Assembly: GCA_016210565.1 (NCBI GenBank)
Contig: JACQUA010000206.1
Span: 1-36,676 of the forward strand
Length of the DNA: 36,676 bases
DNA from: Chloroflexota bacterium
Lineage (GTDB): Bacteria > Chloroflexota > Dehalococcoidia > JACQUA01
Direction: 5' to 3'
Positions 24,884 through 32,435 of this stretch are shown in pieces; the first letter of the stretch is position 1; each line of letters starts with the position of its first letter. The notes beneath the pieces were generated by a model. It was not told where the DNA came from, did not search any database, and worked only from the letters and a program-made list of their open reading frames with translations. The position numbers and the translations under genes were made by a program.

Positions 24884-25300
24884 CTAGTTGTCCCGACGCT
24901 TGTAACTGCTTCTGAGAAACTCCACAATGGTGTCGGTGTTGGTCTCCGGCGGAAACACTGCCGCCACGCCCATGCTCTTGAGTTTTTCGGAGTCCTTTCT
25001 GGTTGGTATTGTCCCGCCCACCACCACCATCTTGTCGTCCAGCCTTTCCTCTTTGAGCTTCTTCATCAGCCTCTCGGTTATTTCCAGGTGGCTGCCCGAG
25101 AGGATGCTGAGGCCGACTACGTCTACATCCTCATCCCGGGCGGCGGCCACGATCTGGTCGATGGTCTGGCGCAGACCGGTGTATATGACCTCCATCCCCG
25201 CATCCCGCAATACTCTCACCACGATCTTGGCGCCCCGGTCGTGACCGTCCAACCCCGGCTTGGCAACCAGCACTCTTATAGACCGCTCTCTATTACTCAT
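24884..25300 (-). CDS. B12-binding small subunit of acyl-CoA mutase (cassette 1)
   Basis: 138 residues from ATG 25300 (GGGAG upstream). A longer frame to 25423 adds 41 repeat-derived residues and is rejected. The protein is a stand-alone cobalamin-binding Rossmann domain: [14 protein letters not shown] carries the DxHxxG motif whose His coordinates cobalt, followed by SILSGSH (the SxL motif) and VVVGGTIP (the GG motif). Separate small subunits of this size pair with large subunits of about 550 residues in IcmA/IcmB, HcmA/HcmB and archaeal-type mutases. The large subunit lies 146 bases upstream on the same strand. The Asn/Lys/Arg tail KRRDN is unremarkable. Confidence 0.92.
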   Translation of the reverse strand: MSNRERSIRVLVAKPGLDGHDRGAKIVVRVLRDAGMEVIYTGLRQTIDQIVAAARDEDVDVVGLSILSGSHLEITERLMKKLKEERLDDKMVVVGGTIPTRKDSEKLKSMGVAAVFPPETNTDTIVEFLRSSYKRRDN

Positions 25301-25446
25301 TGTTAATCTCCCATTGTAATCCAGCGTAGTACGGGCATCCTGCCCGTGAAAGATGAGTTCGCCTCCCCTCCCCACAAGGCTAAAGCCATGTGCTACCCAC
25401 TCTCTTGATTGGTCATTCGTCATTCGGACTTCATCATTCCTGCGTC

Positions 25447-27114
25447 CTACACCCCGCTCGGCGCGACGTAAGTTCCAAATACGTCTTTGAGGACCCCGAC
25501 CATCTCGCCAATGGTAGCATAGGTCCTTACGGCATCGATTATGTGAGGCATCAGGTTGTCTTTTCCCTCCGCCGCCTTGCGCAGGCTTTTCAGCGCCCGC
25601 CCCACGGCCTCGTTATCCCTCTCGCTCTTCACCTTTCGCAGCCTTTCGATCTGCCGGGAGTAGGTCAGGGGGTCCATCGTATGCAACGCCATTTCTTTTT
25701 CACCCTCTTCAATCCTGAACTTGTTAACGCCGACCACCGTCCGCTCGCCGGACTGGTTCTGCTTATGCTGCTCGTATGCCGAGTCGAGAATCTCTTTCTG
25801 CACCTGCCCTCGCTCTATGGCGGCGACCATGCCTCCCTGCGCTTCTATCTTCTTCATCATACTGCTTATCTGCTTCTCCATCTCATTAGTCAGCCATTCC
25901 AGATAGTAAGACCCTCCCAGGGGGTCGACGGTCCTGGCTACCCCGCTCTCGTAGGCGATGATCTGGTGCGTCCTCAGGGCGATACGCTGGCTGTATTCCG
26001 TGGGGATCGCGTACGCTTCGTCAAAACAAGCTGCGGTGGATGCCTGGACTCCCGCCAGCACGGCAGCCAGGGACATCAGCGTTTGACGGATTATGTTGTT
26101 TTCCGGTTGCTCCTTTGTCAGGAAGGGCATTCCTCCACCGCCAAAGCACCTCATCATCCAGGAATGCGGGTCCTTCGCCCCGAATCGTTCCCTGATGATC
26201 CTGGCCCACAATCTCCGGCTCGCCCGGATTTTCGCCACCATCTCGAAGAAGTCCCGGGTGCCGCCCCATGTAAAGCTTAGCCGGGGAGCGAAGGCATCGA
26301 TGTCCGTTCCTCTGGCAAGTACATCCTCAATGTAGGCGATGCCGTTGGACAGGGTATAAGCGGCTTCCTGTAATGATGTGCTGCCCGCGTCTATCAGGTG
26401 CCCGCCGCAGAAAGTGATGGGATTAAACTTGGGGACTTCCCTGGCACAGAATTCGATGGTGTCGCTGGTCAGCCGCATCGATGGCCCCGGCGGGAAAATA
26501 TAGGCGCCCCGGGCAACATACTCCTTCAGGATGTCATTCTGGATGGTACCGCCGACTTTCCTGGCCGGGACCCCCTGCTTTTCAGCAGCCACGATATACA
26601 TAGCCAGCAAAACGGACGCCGTGGCGTTGATAGTGAAGGCGGTCGTCACCTTGTCCAGGGGGATGCCATCAAAAATCCTTTCAAAGTCATCCAGGGTGTC
26701 GGTTATCACGCCGACCCTCCCGACTTCATCGGCCACCCTCGGGTCCGGGTCATCTGAATCGAAACCAAGCTGTGTGGGCAAATCGGAGGCCACGCTCAGG
26801 GTATTCTGCCCTGCTTCTTTCAGGATATACTTGAACCTGGCGTTCGTCTCTTCCGCCATCCCGAAGCCTGCATATTGTCTTATTGACCAGGTCCTTCCCC
26901 TGTACATCGTCGGATGAATGCCCCTGATAAAGGGGTACTCACCCGGAAAGCCCAGGTCTCTCAGATAGTCCATGTCTTTCAGGTCATCCGGGCTATAGAG
27001 CGCCTTGACCTCAATGCCACAATCAATTTTGATTCTGTCATCTCTCCGCTTGCCCAGACACTCTTCGGTCCACCTCTCTTTTTCTTTGCCTATCTCGTCC
27101 GCATAGGAATCCAT
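25447..27114 (-). CDS. B12-dependent acyl-CoA mutase large subunit (cassette 1)
   Basis: 555 residues, ATG after AAAGGAG. It is the TIM-barrel subunit of the methylmalonyl-CoA mutase family without a fused B12 domain. Against P. shermanii MutB, TMYRGRTW keeps Tyr89 (here Tyr71), TIQNDILKEY keeps Gln197 (Gln192), ARGAYIFPP keeps Arg207 (Arg202) and GGH keeps His244 (His239). Tyr243 is Gly238 here. The adenosyl-side string usually reading HTQT or HSQT is RCFGGGGMPFLT, and LHTNSxDEA is STAACFDEA, keeping only the Glu. The Tyr/Arg pair that holds a substrate carboxylate remains, so a CoA ester of a dicarboxylic acid is plausible, but the altered pocket argues against ordinary methylmalonyl-CoA. 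Its partners are the B12 subunit and CoA-transferase downstream. Confidence 0.92.
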   Translation of the reverse strand: MDSYADEIGKEKERWTEECLGKRRDDRIKIDCGIEVKALYSPDDLKDMDYLRDLGFPGEYPFIRGIHPTMYRGRTWSIRQYAGFGMAEETNARFKYILKEAGQNTLSVASDLPTQLGFDSDDPDPRVADEVGRVGVITDTLDDFERIFDGIPLDKVTTAFTINATASVLLAMYIVAAEKQGVPARKVGGTIQNDILKEYVARGAYIFPPGPSMRLTSDTIEFCAREVPKFNPITFCGGHLIDAGSTSLQEAAYTLSNGIAYIEDVLARGTDIDAFAPRLSFTWGGTRDFFEMVAKIRASRRLWARIIRERFGAKDPHSWMMRCFGGGGMPFLTKEQPENNIIRQTLMSLAAVLAGVQASTAACFDEAYAIPTEYSQRIALRTHQIIAYESGVARTVDPLGGSYYLEWLTNEMEKQISSMMKKIEAQGGMVAAIERGQVQKEILDSAYEQHKQNQSGERTVVGVNKFRIEEGEKEMALHTMDPLTYSRQIERLRKVKSERDNEAVGRALKSLRKAAEGKDNLMPHIIDAVRTYATIGEMVGVLKDVFGTYVAPSGV

Positions 27115-27183
27115 TGTTGCTCCTTTGTGATGGTTTCGTGGACGCTGATATTCGAGGGATCATTTCGTTCGGAAAAGTCCTTT

Positions 27184-27213
27184 ATGATATCACGATTCCT
27201 TTGCTGCCGTAAA
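27184..27213 (-). promoter_or_regulatory. Candidate promoter for mutase 1
   Basis: Read on the reverse strand: TTTACG (27213-27208), 18 bases, TATCAT (27189-27184). The -10 matches five of six consensus bases and the -35 four of six. A transcript would begin about 60-65 bases before the mutase ATG at 27114. Confidence 0.35.
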
Positions 27214-27253
27214 CTTCGCCCGTTTGACCGGAGACCGACTTGCTTTAGCCAGT

Positions 27254-27272
27254 CCAATTGTGGCAAAATTGG
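27254..27272. promoter_or_regulatory. 19-base dyad, candidate operator between divergent cassettes
   Basis: CCAATTGTGGCAAAATTGG reads CCAATTnTG-n-CAnAATTGG on both strands, with eight of nine positions in each half symmetric. It lies upstream of the candidate mutase 1 promoter and about 225 bases before SBP6. The size and symmetry suit a dimeric helix-turn-helix regulator. No regulator gene is in the window. Confidence 0.4.
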
Positions 27273-27497
27273 CCAAAGCTTTGTGACGCCAGCGGAAGCA
27301 GCCAGGGCACAAACCAGCCCCGGCATGGACTGACATCAGAAGCCCCGGGGCGACGACTCACGGATGGGCCTCCGGCGACCAACGGTGTCACACACGACAT
27401 CCTGCATGAAGGCCGGACTCGCCGGCAAGTCAAAGCGCAGCGTTTGTTAGTGCTTCCGCATCAGAATTTGAGAATTCTTCTGCAAAGGGGGTCCCAG

Positions 27498-28661
27498 TTG
27501 AAAACATTGCCAGCAGTCATGGCGATCATGCTTGCAGTCTCTGCCCTTATCATGGCCTGCACACCCGGAGTAACGCCATCTCCAGCCCCCCAGGTCAAGG
27601 CCACTTCCGAAAAGCCTGCCCCCGGGACAGGCTGGGAGCAGAGGTGGGAAACCACCCTCGCCGCTGCCCGAAGGGAAGGCAAAGTCGGCCTTTATACCCT
27701 CTGGGGCCCGGAAGTGACCGGTCCGATCACCAAGGCCTTCAAAGACAGGTACGGGATCGATATCGAGTCAACGGTCGGCCGCGGTTCAGCGCTGCTGCCG
27801 AAGGTCCAGGCCGAAAACCGGGCCGGGCTCCATCTTGCCGACGCCTTTGGCGTCGGCGCTAACAGCCTCCTCACCACCATGAAGCCGGCCGGCGTCCTGG
27901 GCTCGATGGAAAACGTGCTGATGCTTCCCGAGGTCACCGACCCGAAGGTCTGGGTCCAGGACCGGATCCCGTTCATCGACAAGGACAAGACGGCCATAGC
28001 CATGATCATGGTCATCCAGCGCCACATTCTGTTCAATACCACCATGATCAAGGAAGGCGAGATAACGAACTACAAGGACTTGCTGAAGCCGCAGTACAAA
28101 GGCAAGATCGCCCTCAACGATATCTCCGTCACCGGCGGGGGCAACTCCTTCTTCGCCCACCTGGCCCTCGACCTCTGGAACGTGGAGGAAACTTCGCAGT
28201 TCTTCCGGCAGATTATCACGCAGCAGGAGGCCGTCATCAGCAGCGATAACCGGGTTGTCGCGGAATGGGTGGCCAGAGGCAAGTACGCCATCGGTCTGGC
28301 AGCCGCCCGGCAGGCCGTGGCCGAATTCATCAACATCGGCGCCCCCGTCAGCCTGGCCGTGGTGAAAGAAGGCTCCGCCGCGGGCATATCCGGAGGCGCC
28401 CTGGGCATACCGGACCGCGTGGCGCACCCGAACGCCTCCACCATCTACGTGAACTGGATGCTGACCCGGGAGGCCCAGACGCTCTTCATGAGGGGCTACG
28501 GATTCCCCAGCCTGAGAAAGGACGTCCCCCCGGAAGGCATGCATCCCCTCTTCCTTCCCATGCCGGGGGAAAAACTCTACCCTGACAGTGAAGAAGGCTT
28601 CGTAGAACAGGCCAAGCTCCTGGACATTACCCGCAAAATCATGGATGACGCCCGGAAATAG
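27498..28661 (+). CDS. Extracellular solute-binding lipoprotein, divergent paralogue (SBP6)
   Basis: 387 residues from TTG 27498, chosen because AAAGGGGG lies eight bases upstream and because this start puts the lipobox Cys at residue 21 and gives the same total length as SBP2-SBP5. The signal is LKTLPAVMAIMLAVSALIMA, then a Pro/Ala linker, then GWEQRWETTLAAARREGKVG. Family words persist (YKDLLKPQYKGKIALND), but the hinge region ILFNTTMIKEGEITN and the C-terminus (TRKIMDDARK) differ strongly from the other five. It therefore probably binds a different ligand. It opens the forward cassette of mutase, crotonase, B12 subunit and CoA-transferase, so its ligand may be the precursor of the mutase substrate (inference). 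Confidence 0.88.
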   Translation: MKTLPAVMAIMLAVSALIMACTPGVTPSPAPQVKATSEKPAPGTGWEQRWETTLAAARREGKVGLYTLWGPEVTGPITKAFKDRYGIDIESTVGRGSALLPKVQAENRAGLHLADAFGVGANSLLTTMKPAGVLGSMENVLMLPEVTDPKVWVQDRIPFIDKDKTAIAMIMVIQRHILFNTTMIKEGEITNYKDLLKPQYKGKIALNDISVTGGGNSFFAHLALDLWNVEETSQFFRQIITQQEAVISSDNRVVAEWVARGKYAIGLAAARQAVAEFINIGAPVSLAVVKEGSAAGISGGALGIPDRVAHPNASTIYVNWMLTREAQTLFMRGYGFPSLRKDVPPEGMHPLFLPMPGEKLYPDSEEGFVEQAKLLDITRKIMDDARK

Positions 28662-28877
28662 TCGATAGTCGGCAGTCAGCAGCCGGCAGTCGGCAGTCAT
28701 CGGACGCCCGTAGCGGTAGGGCTTGCCCCTGCCGTCCTTGGTTGACCACCAATTTTTCGACACCCACAAGGGGTGTCGCTACGGGCTTATGGTGGTCTTC
28801 CGGGGACCACAGGCGAGACGCCTGTGCCACCAACGCCCTGCGGGAAATCCCCCTTAGTCCCCCTTTTTCAAAGGGGG
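28662..28877. repeat. Spacer of four different hairpin repeats before mutase 2
   Basis: In order: GCAGTCGGCAGTC words (28675-28700), CGACACCC-ACAA-GGGTGTCG type hairpin (about 28757-28775), CACAGGCG-AGA-CGCCTGTG (28808-28826, identical to 19009-19027), and CCCCCTTT-TTCA-AAGGGGG (28859-28877, sister of 1398 and 1469). A reading frame from 28742 into the mutase crosses these hairpins and is not taken as coding. Confidence 0.7.
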
Positions 28878-28903
28878 AGATGCCAAAGCCAGAAAAGGAG
28901 TCA

Positions 28904-30646
28904 ATGTTCAGTAAGGACGAACTACAAGAAATCCAGAAGAGGAGGACGGAATGGGAAGGGACCGTAAAGGAATCGCTGAAACGATTCAAGACGGACAAAA
29001 GCCCCAACAGGTTCTACACCCCTCTGGACATCCCGGATTTCGACTTCCTGGAGACGGTGGGTTTCCCCGGCGAGTACCCGTTCACCGCCGGCACCTACCC
29101 CAGCCTGGTCCCCGGCACCGGCCCCGTCAAAGGCGGAGGCCCCTTCGCCGTGGCCGGACTGGCCCGGGCGGGACGTTACTCCGGCTATGGCATGGCCGAG
29201 GACACCAGGGACTACTACCGCCGGATGATCGGCCGCGGCTGGCGCGTGGGTCCCAACCTCGCTTTTGACCTGCCCACCCAGATCGGTTACGACCCCGACC
29301 ACCCCATGGCCAGGGGCGAAGTCGGCAAGACCGGGGTCGCCGTGAGCAGCCTGAAGGACTTCGAGACCATCTTCGAGCCGTTCACCGGCGACCTGGCCAT
29401 GGACAGGGTCGCCACCGCCATGAACATAAACGCCCCGGCCATCGTTCTCATCTCCATGTTCGTCGCGGTGGCCCAGCAAAAGGGCGTCCCCTTAGACAGG
29501 CTGCGCTGCACCCCCCAGAATGACATCCTCAAAGAATACACCGGCCGGGGGACGTACATCTTTCCTCCCAAGCCCTCCCTGCGGCTGACCCGAGACATCT
29601 TCGTCTACGCCAGGAAGAATCTACCCCAGATGAACCTCATGGGCGTCTCGGCGCATTTCCGCGAGGGAGGGTGCGACACGGTGAGGGCCGCCGGCTTCCA
29701 GTTCTCGAATGCCCTCGCCTATGTCCAGGTAGCGCGGGACGGCGGCCTTGACATCGATGACTTCCTGCCCAGCGTCACCTTCCAGACAGGGGGCTGCCAC
29801 AGCATGGAAATCCTGAAAGCGGTGGCCGAAATCCGGGCCTGCCGGAGGGTTTGGGCTAAGTTGGCCAGGGAGCGGTTGGGCGCCAGGAGCCCCAGAAGCT
29901 GGATGCTGCGCTCGGTCCCGGGACGGCTGGAGCCGGCCCTTACCACCCGGCAGCGGCCCTTGAATAATCTCATCCGCGCCACCCTGGGCGGAGTGGCCAT
30001 CGCCCTGGGGGGCGATGTGCCCACCGTCAATCCCGGCTTCGACGAGGCCCTGGGGCTGGGCGTCAGCCTGGAGGCCCAGCAGTTGTCCGAAGACGGCGCC
30101 CGCATCCTCTTCCACGAAGCCAGGCTCTGCGATGTCCAGGACCCCTTTGCCGGCTCCTACTACATGGAGGCTTTGACCGGCAGGATAGAAGCCGAAATAT
30201 TCGAGACCATCGCCAAAGTAGACTCGGTGGGGGGCGCCGTCGCCGCCATCGAGACCGGATTCATGCAGCGCGCCATCGCCCAGGATGCCTACCGCACCCA
30301 GAAGCAGATTGAGACCGGCGAAAAGATCGTCGTCGGCGTAAACAGCTTCCTGGGTCCCGATGAGCTGGAAGTTAACGTCCACCGGCAGGTGGCCCATCCC
30401 TACGATCCCAAAAGGAGAGAAGAAGCCGAGGAAAAGCAGGTGGACAAGGTCCGCAAGCTGAGGCAGGAACGGGACAACGCCCGGGTAATGGTCACTCTCA
30501 AGCAGTTGCGAGAACAGGCGGGGGACGAAAAGGTGAACCTCTTTCCCGCTGTTTTGGAGAGCGTCAAAGCCTACGCCACGATAGGTGAAATCTGCGGCGT
30601 CCTGCGGGACGTCTTCGGCGAATACCAGGAGTATGGAATCATATAG
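28904..30646 (+). CDS. B12-dependent acyl-CoA mutase large subunit, divergent (cassette 2)
   Basis: 580 residues from ATG 28904 (AAAAGGAG four bases upstream). It belongs to the same family as the protein at 25447 but is more divergent. Kept relative to MutB are Gln197 (Gln205 in TPQNDILKEY), Arg207 (Arg215 in GRGTYIFPP), His244 (His251 in SAHFREGG) and the adenosyl-side Glu (Glu381 in GFDEALGL). The segment holding Tyr89 (TMYRGRTW in the sister) is replaced by PSLVPGTGPVKGGGPFAVAG, with an insertion of about 11 residues, so that Tyr is lost; Tyr243 is Ala250. HTQT is replaced by SVPGRLEP. The C-terminal RERDNARV helix and ATIGEICGVLRDVFGEY end are standard. Crotonase, B12 subunit and CoA-transferase genes follow on the same strand. 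Substrate unknown. Confidence 0.9.
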   Translation: MFSKDELQEIQKRRTEWEGTVKESLKRFKTDKSPNRFYTPLDIPDFDFLETVGFPGEYPFTAGTYPSLVPGTGPVKGGGPFAVAGLARAGRYSGYGMAEDTRDYYRRMIGRGWRVGPNLAFDLPTQIGYDPDHPMARGEVGKTGVAVSSLKDFETIFEPFTGDLAMDRVATAMNINAPAIVLISMFVAVAQQKGVPLDRLRCTPQNDILKEYTGRGTYIFPPKPSLRLTRDIFVYARKNLPQMNLMGVSAHFREGGCDTVRAAGFQFSNALAYVQVARDGGLDIDDFLPSVTFQTGGCHSMEILKAVAEIRACRRVWAKLARERLGARSPRSWMLRSVPGRLEPALTTRQRPLNNLIRATLGGVAIALGGDVPTVNPGFDEALGLGVSLEAQQLSEDGARILFHEARLCDVQDPFAGSYYMEALTGRIEAEIFETIAKVDSVGGAVAAIETGFMQRAIAQDAYRTQKQIETGEKIVVGVNSFLGPDELEVNVHRQVAHPYDPKRREEAEEKQVDKVRKLRQERDNARVMVTLKQLREQAGDEKVNLFPAVLESVKAYATIGEICGVLRDVFGEYQEYGII

Positions 30647-30748
30647 CCGACAGCTGACAGCTATCAGCAGTCAGGGTAGCTGTTATCTGTTTGTCGATAG
30701 GTAACTGCCGACAGCCGATAGCCGATAGCTCTTAGCTGACAACTTCCT
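30647..30748. repeat. Imperfect AGCTGACAGCTATCAGC-type repeats
   Basis: The 115-base spacer before the crotonase gene is a run of degenerate 7-10 base words (CAGCTGACAGCTATCAGC, GCCGACAGCCGATAGCCG) that can fold on itself. Related words occur at 28675-28700 and 24730-24745. It has no coding content. Confidence 0.55.
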
Positions 30749-30761
30749 AGAAGGAGACCAC

Positions 30762-31547
30762 GTGTCCGCAAACGAACTTGTCGTAGAAAAAGACGGGCCA
30801 GTCTGTACCATCACCATCAACCGGCCCGACAAAAGAAATGCGCTTAACGTGGCAGTGCTGGTGGGCATCGGCGATGCGCTGAAGTCCCTCAGCGACAATA
30901 AGGAGATCAGGGCTGTCATATTGCGTGGCGCTGGCGAAGAGGCATTTTCATCGGGAATGGACCTCACCGACAGCGACGGGCGGGCCGGAGAAAAAGGAAA
31001 ACGCGGCCCGGCCATGCAGAGCGCCCGCGAGGGCATCCTGGGCTGTCCCTGCCCGGTGATTGCCATGATCTTTGGTTATGTCGCCGGGGCGGCCTGTGAC
31101 CTGGTGGTGGCCTGCGACTTCAGGATCGCCGCTGACAACGCCCGGTTGGCCCTCAACGCCGTGAAGATAGGTCTGGTCCACGATTATCAGGGCATTCAGC
31201 GTCTGGTCAACCTCGTGGGCATCGGCTACGCCAAGGAGATTCTTTTGGCCGGTGAATTTGTCGACGCCCGGAGAGCCAGAGAGATGGGGCTGCTCAATTT
31301 CACGGTTCCGAGAGATGAACTGGTCCCTTTCGCGGCCTCCTTCGCCGGAAAACTGGCGCAGAATCCTCCCCTGGCCATGGCAGGCACCAAGCGCGTCATG
31401 GCCAGGCTACTGAGCTATCAGCGGCCTTCCCCCGAAGCGCTGGCCGAAATTCAAGCTTCGGTAGACGCCTCCTGGCGCAGCGAAGACACCAGGGAAGCCC
31501 GCCGGGCTTTCGCCGAGAAACGCAAGCCCGTCTTCAAAGGGAGCTAA
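30762..31547 (+). CDS. Enoyl-CoA hydratase/isomerase (crotonase) family protein, cassette 2
   Basis: 261 residues, GTG start after AAGGAG. Crotonase fold acting on CoA esters: the RNALN and AFSSGMDL words form the first oxyanion-hole loop and GYVAGAACDLVVACDFR the second. In hydratases the second loop carries Glu144 and, 20 residues on, Glu164. Here the first is Asp113 (CDL) and the second is Val134 (NAVKIG). Instead GLVHDYQGIQRL places Asp141 where isomerases and some hydrolases of the superfamily have a catalytic Asp. A classical hydratase is therefore unlikely and an isomerase, hydrolase or C-C lyase is likelier (inference). It lies between mutase 2 and its B12 subunit. The paralogue at 35680 shares all of these changes. 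Confidence 0.9.
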   Translation: MSANELVVEKDGPVCTITINRPDKRNALNVAVLVGIGDALKSLSDNKEIRAVILRGAGEEAFSSGMDLTDSDGRAGEKGKRGPAMQSAREGILGCPCPVIAMIFGYVAGAACDLVVACDFRIAADNARLALNAVKIGLVHDYQGIQRLVNLVGIGYAKEILLAGEFVDARRAREMGLLNFTVPRDELVPFAASFAGKLAQNPPLAMAGTKRVMARLLSYQRPSPEALAEIQASVDASWRSEDTREARRAFAEKRKPVFKGS

Positions 31548-31602
31548 GAGGCCCGTGGCCAGGTGGTCCCGTGATGTAATGAACGAGCATCGTCTACCGT
31601 AG

Positions 31603-31677
31603 GGGCGAACCCGCGTGTTCGCCCGCCGGCGGGCAGACATTGGCGGAATTCCAACGCCCACCCCGATGCATCGGGGT
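31603..31677. repeat. Two hairpins between crotonase and B12 subunit genes
   Basis: GGGCGAAC-CCGCGT-GTTCGCCC (31603-31624) is followed by the perfect palindrome ACCCCGAT-GC-ATCGGGGT (31660-31677). Both are preceded or followed by words seen elsewhere (GTAGGGGC at 14446, 14516 and 18886; CCCGAT/ATCGGG at 20178). The ribosome site of the next gene follows about 20 bases later. Confidence 0.65.
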
Positions 31678-31712
31678 GCCACCGGTGGTATTTTCGTGAC
31701 AAGGAGACAACT

Positions 31713-32123
31713 TTGAGCGATAAGAAACGAATCAGAGTCCTGATGGCCAAGCCGGGACTCGATGGCCATGACCGGGGGGCGAAAGTGGTCGTCCTGGGGC
31801 TCCGGGACGAGGGCCTTGAAGTCATCTATACCGGCCTGCGCCAGTCTCCCGAGAGAATAGCCGAGGCTGCGCTCCAGGAGGACGTGGACGTAGTCGCCTT
31901 GAGCTGCCTCTCCGGGGCGCACAGCTACCACTTCCCCAGGGTGGTCGAACTCCTCCGGGAAAAAGGACTGGGGGACTGCCTCGTAGTCGGTGGAGGCATC
32001 ATCCCCCAGGAGGACATAGCCAAGCTCAAGGAGTGCGGCATTGCCGGAATCTTCGGGCCGGGAAGCTCCATCAAGGAGATCGCGCAATTCATCCGCGGGA
32101 ATGTCAAACCCCGAAACCTGTAA
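31713..32123 (+). CDS. B12-binding small subunit of acyl-CoA mutase (cassette 2)
   Basis: 136 residues, TTG start nine bases after the first base of AAGGAG. Cobalamin-binding domain: [14 protein letters not shown] has the DxHxxG cobalt-ligand motif, SCLSGAH the SxL motif, and LVVGGGIIP the GG motif. It is a paralogue of the protein at 24884 but not interchangeable in its surface: the C-terminal half reads [17 protein letters not shown] here against LEITERLMKKLKEERLDD there. It should complement mutase 2. A hairpin GACACCC-CTTGC-GGGTGTC starts three bases after the stop codon and could protect or end the transcript, though no T-tract follows. Confidence 0.92.
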   Translation: MSDKKRIRVLMAKPGLDGHDRGAKVVVLGLRDEGLEVIYTGLRQSPERIAEAALQEDVDVVALSCLSGAHSYHFPRVVELLREKGLGDCLVVGGGIIPQEDIAKLKECGIAGIFGPGSSIKEIAQFIRGNVKPRNL

Positions 32124-32435
32124 CGACACCCCTTGCGGGTGTCGAAACCCTGGTGGTCATCCAGGCACGACAGGGGCAAGCCCGGTCGCTACGGGTGGCA
32201 CTGCCTGCCGTCGTCAGTCGTCATTCGAATTTGGTACGAAAATGTCATTGCGAGCGAAGCGCGGCAATCTCCTGGAGGGCTTGACAGGCCGTGGGATTGC
32301 TTCGCTTCGCTCGCAACGACGGGCCGTTTTCATCCTTGATGGTGCGCCACCGACGCATGGGTGATTCATTCGTCATTCGGGCTTCGCCCCCCATCAAGTC
32401 GGGGGTCGTCATTCTTCCGTGGAGCTTCAGCTACA
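32124..32435. repeat. 312-base spacer with three repeat families
   Basis: It contains GACACCC-CTTGC-GGGTGTC just after the B12 gene, then TGGTGGTCATCCAGGCACG and a GTCGCTACGGG word shared with 28780. At about 32242-32330 is a separate palindromic family (CATTGCGAGCGAAGCGCGG ... GCTTCGCTCGCAACGACG), and from 32365 a piece of repeat B (TTCGTCATTCGGGCTTCG). The CoA-transferase ribosome site GGAG is at 32421-32424. No gene is seen. Confidence 0.65.

Larger units (their letters stand above)
27115..27497. other. 383-base divergent spacer between the two CoA cassettes
   Basis: The mutase 1 gene leaves on the reverse strand and SBP6 on the forward strand. The spacer is largely free of dispersed repeats, unlike most others here. 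It contains the mutase 1 ribosome site, a candidate reverse promoter (27184-27213) and a 19-base dyad (27254-27272). A forward TTGACC (27224-27229) lacks a convincing -10. A forward frame from 27258 runs into SBP6 but its first 80 residues lack protein-like features. Confidence 0.6.

Noticed and set aside
30762..31547. Plain enoyl-CoA hydratase of beta-oxidation
   Set aside because: Both catalytic glutamates are replaced and no thiolase or acyl-CoA dehydrogenase is nearby.
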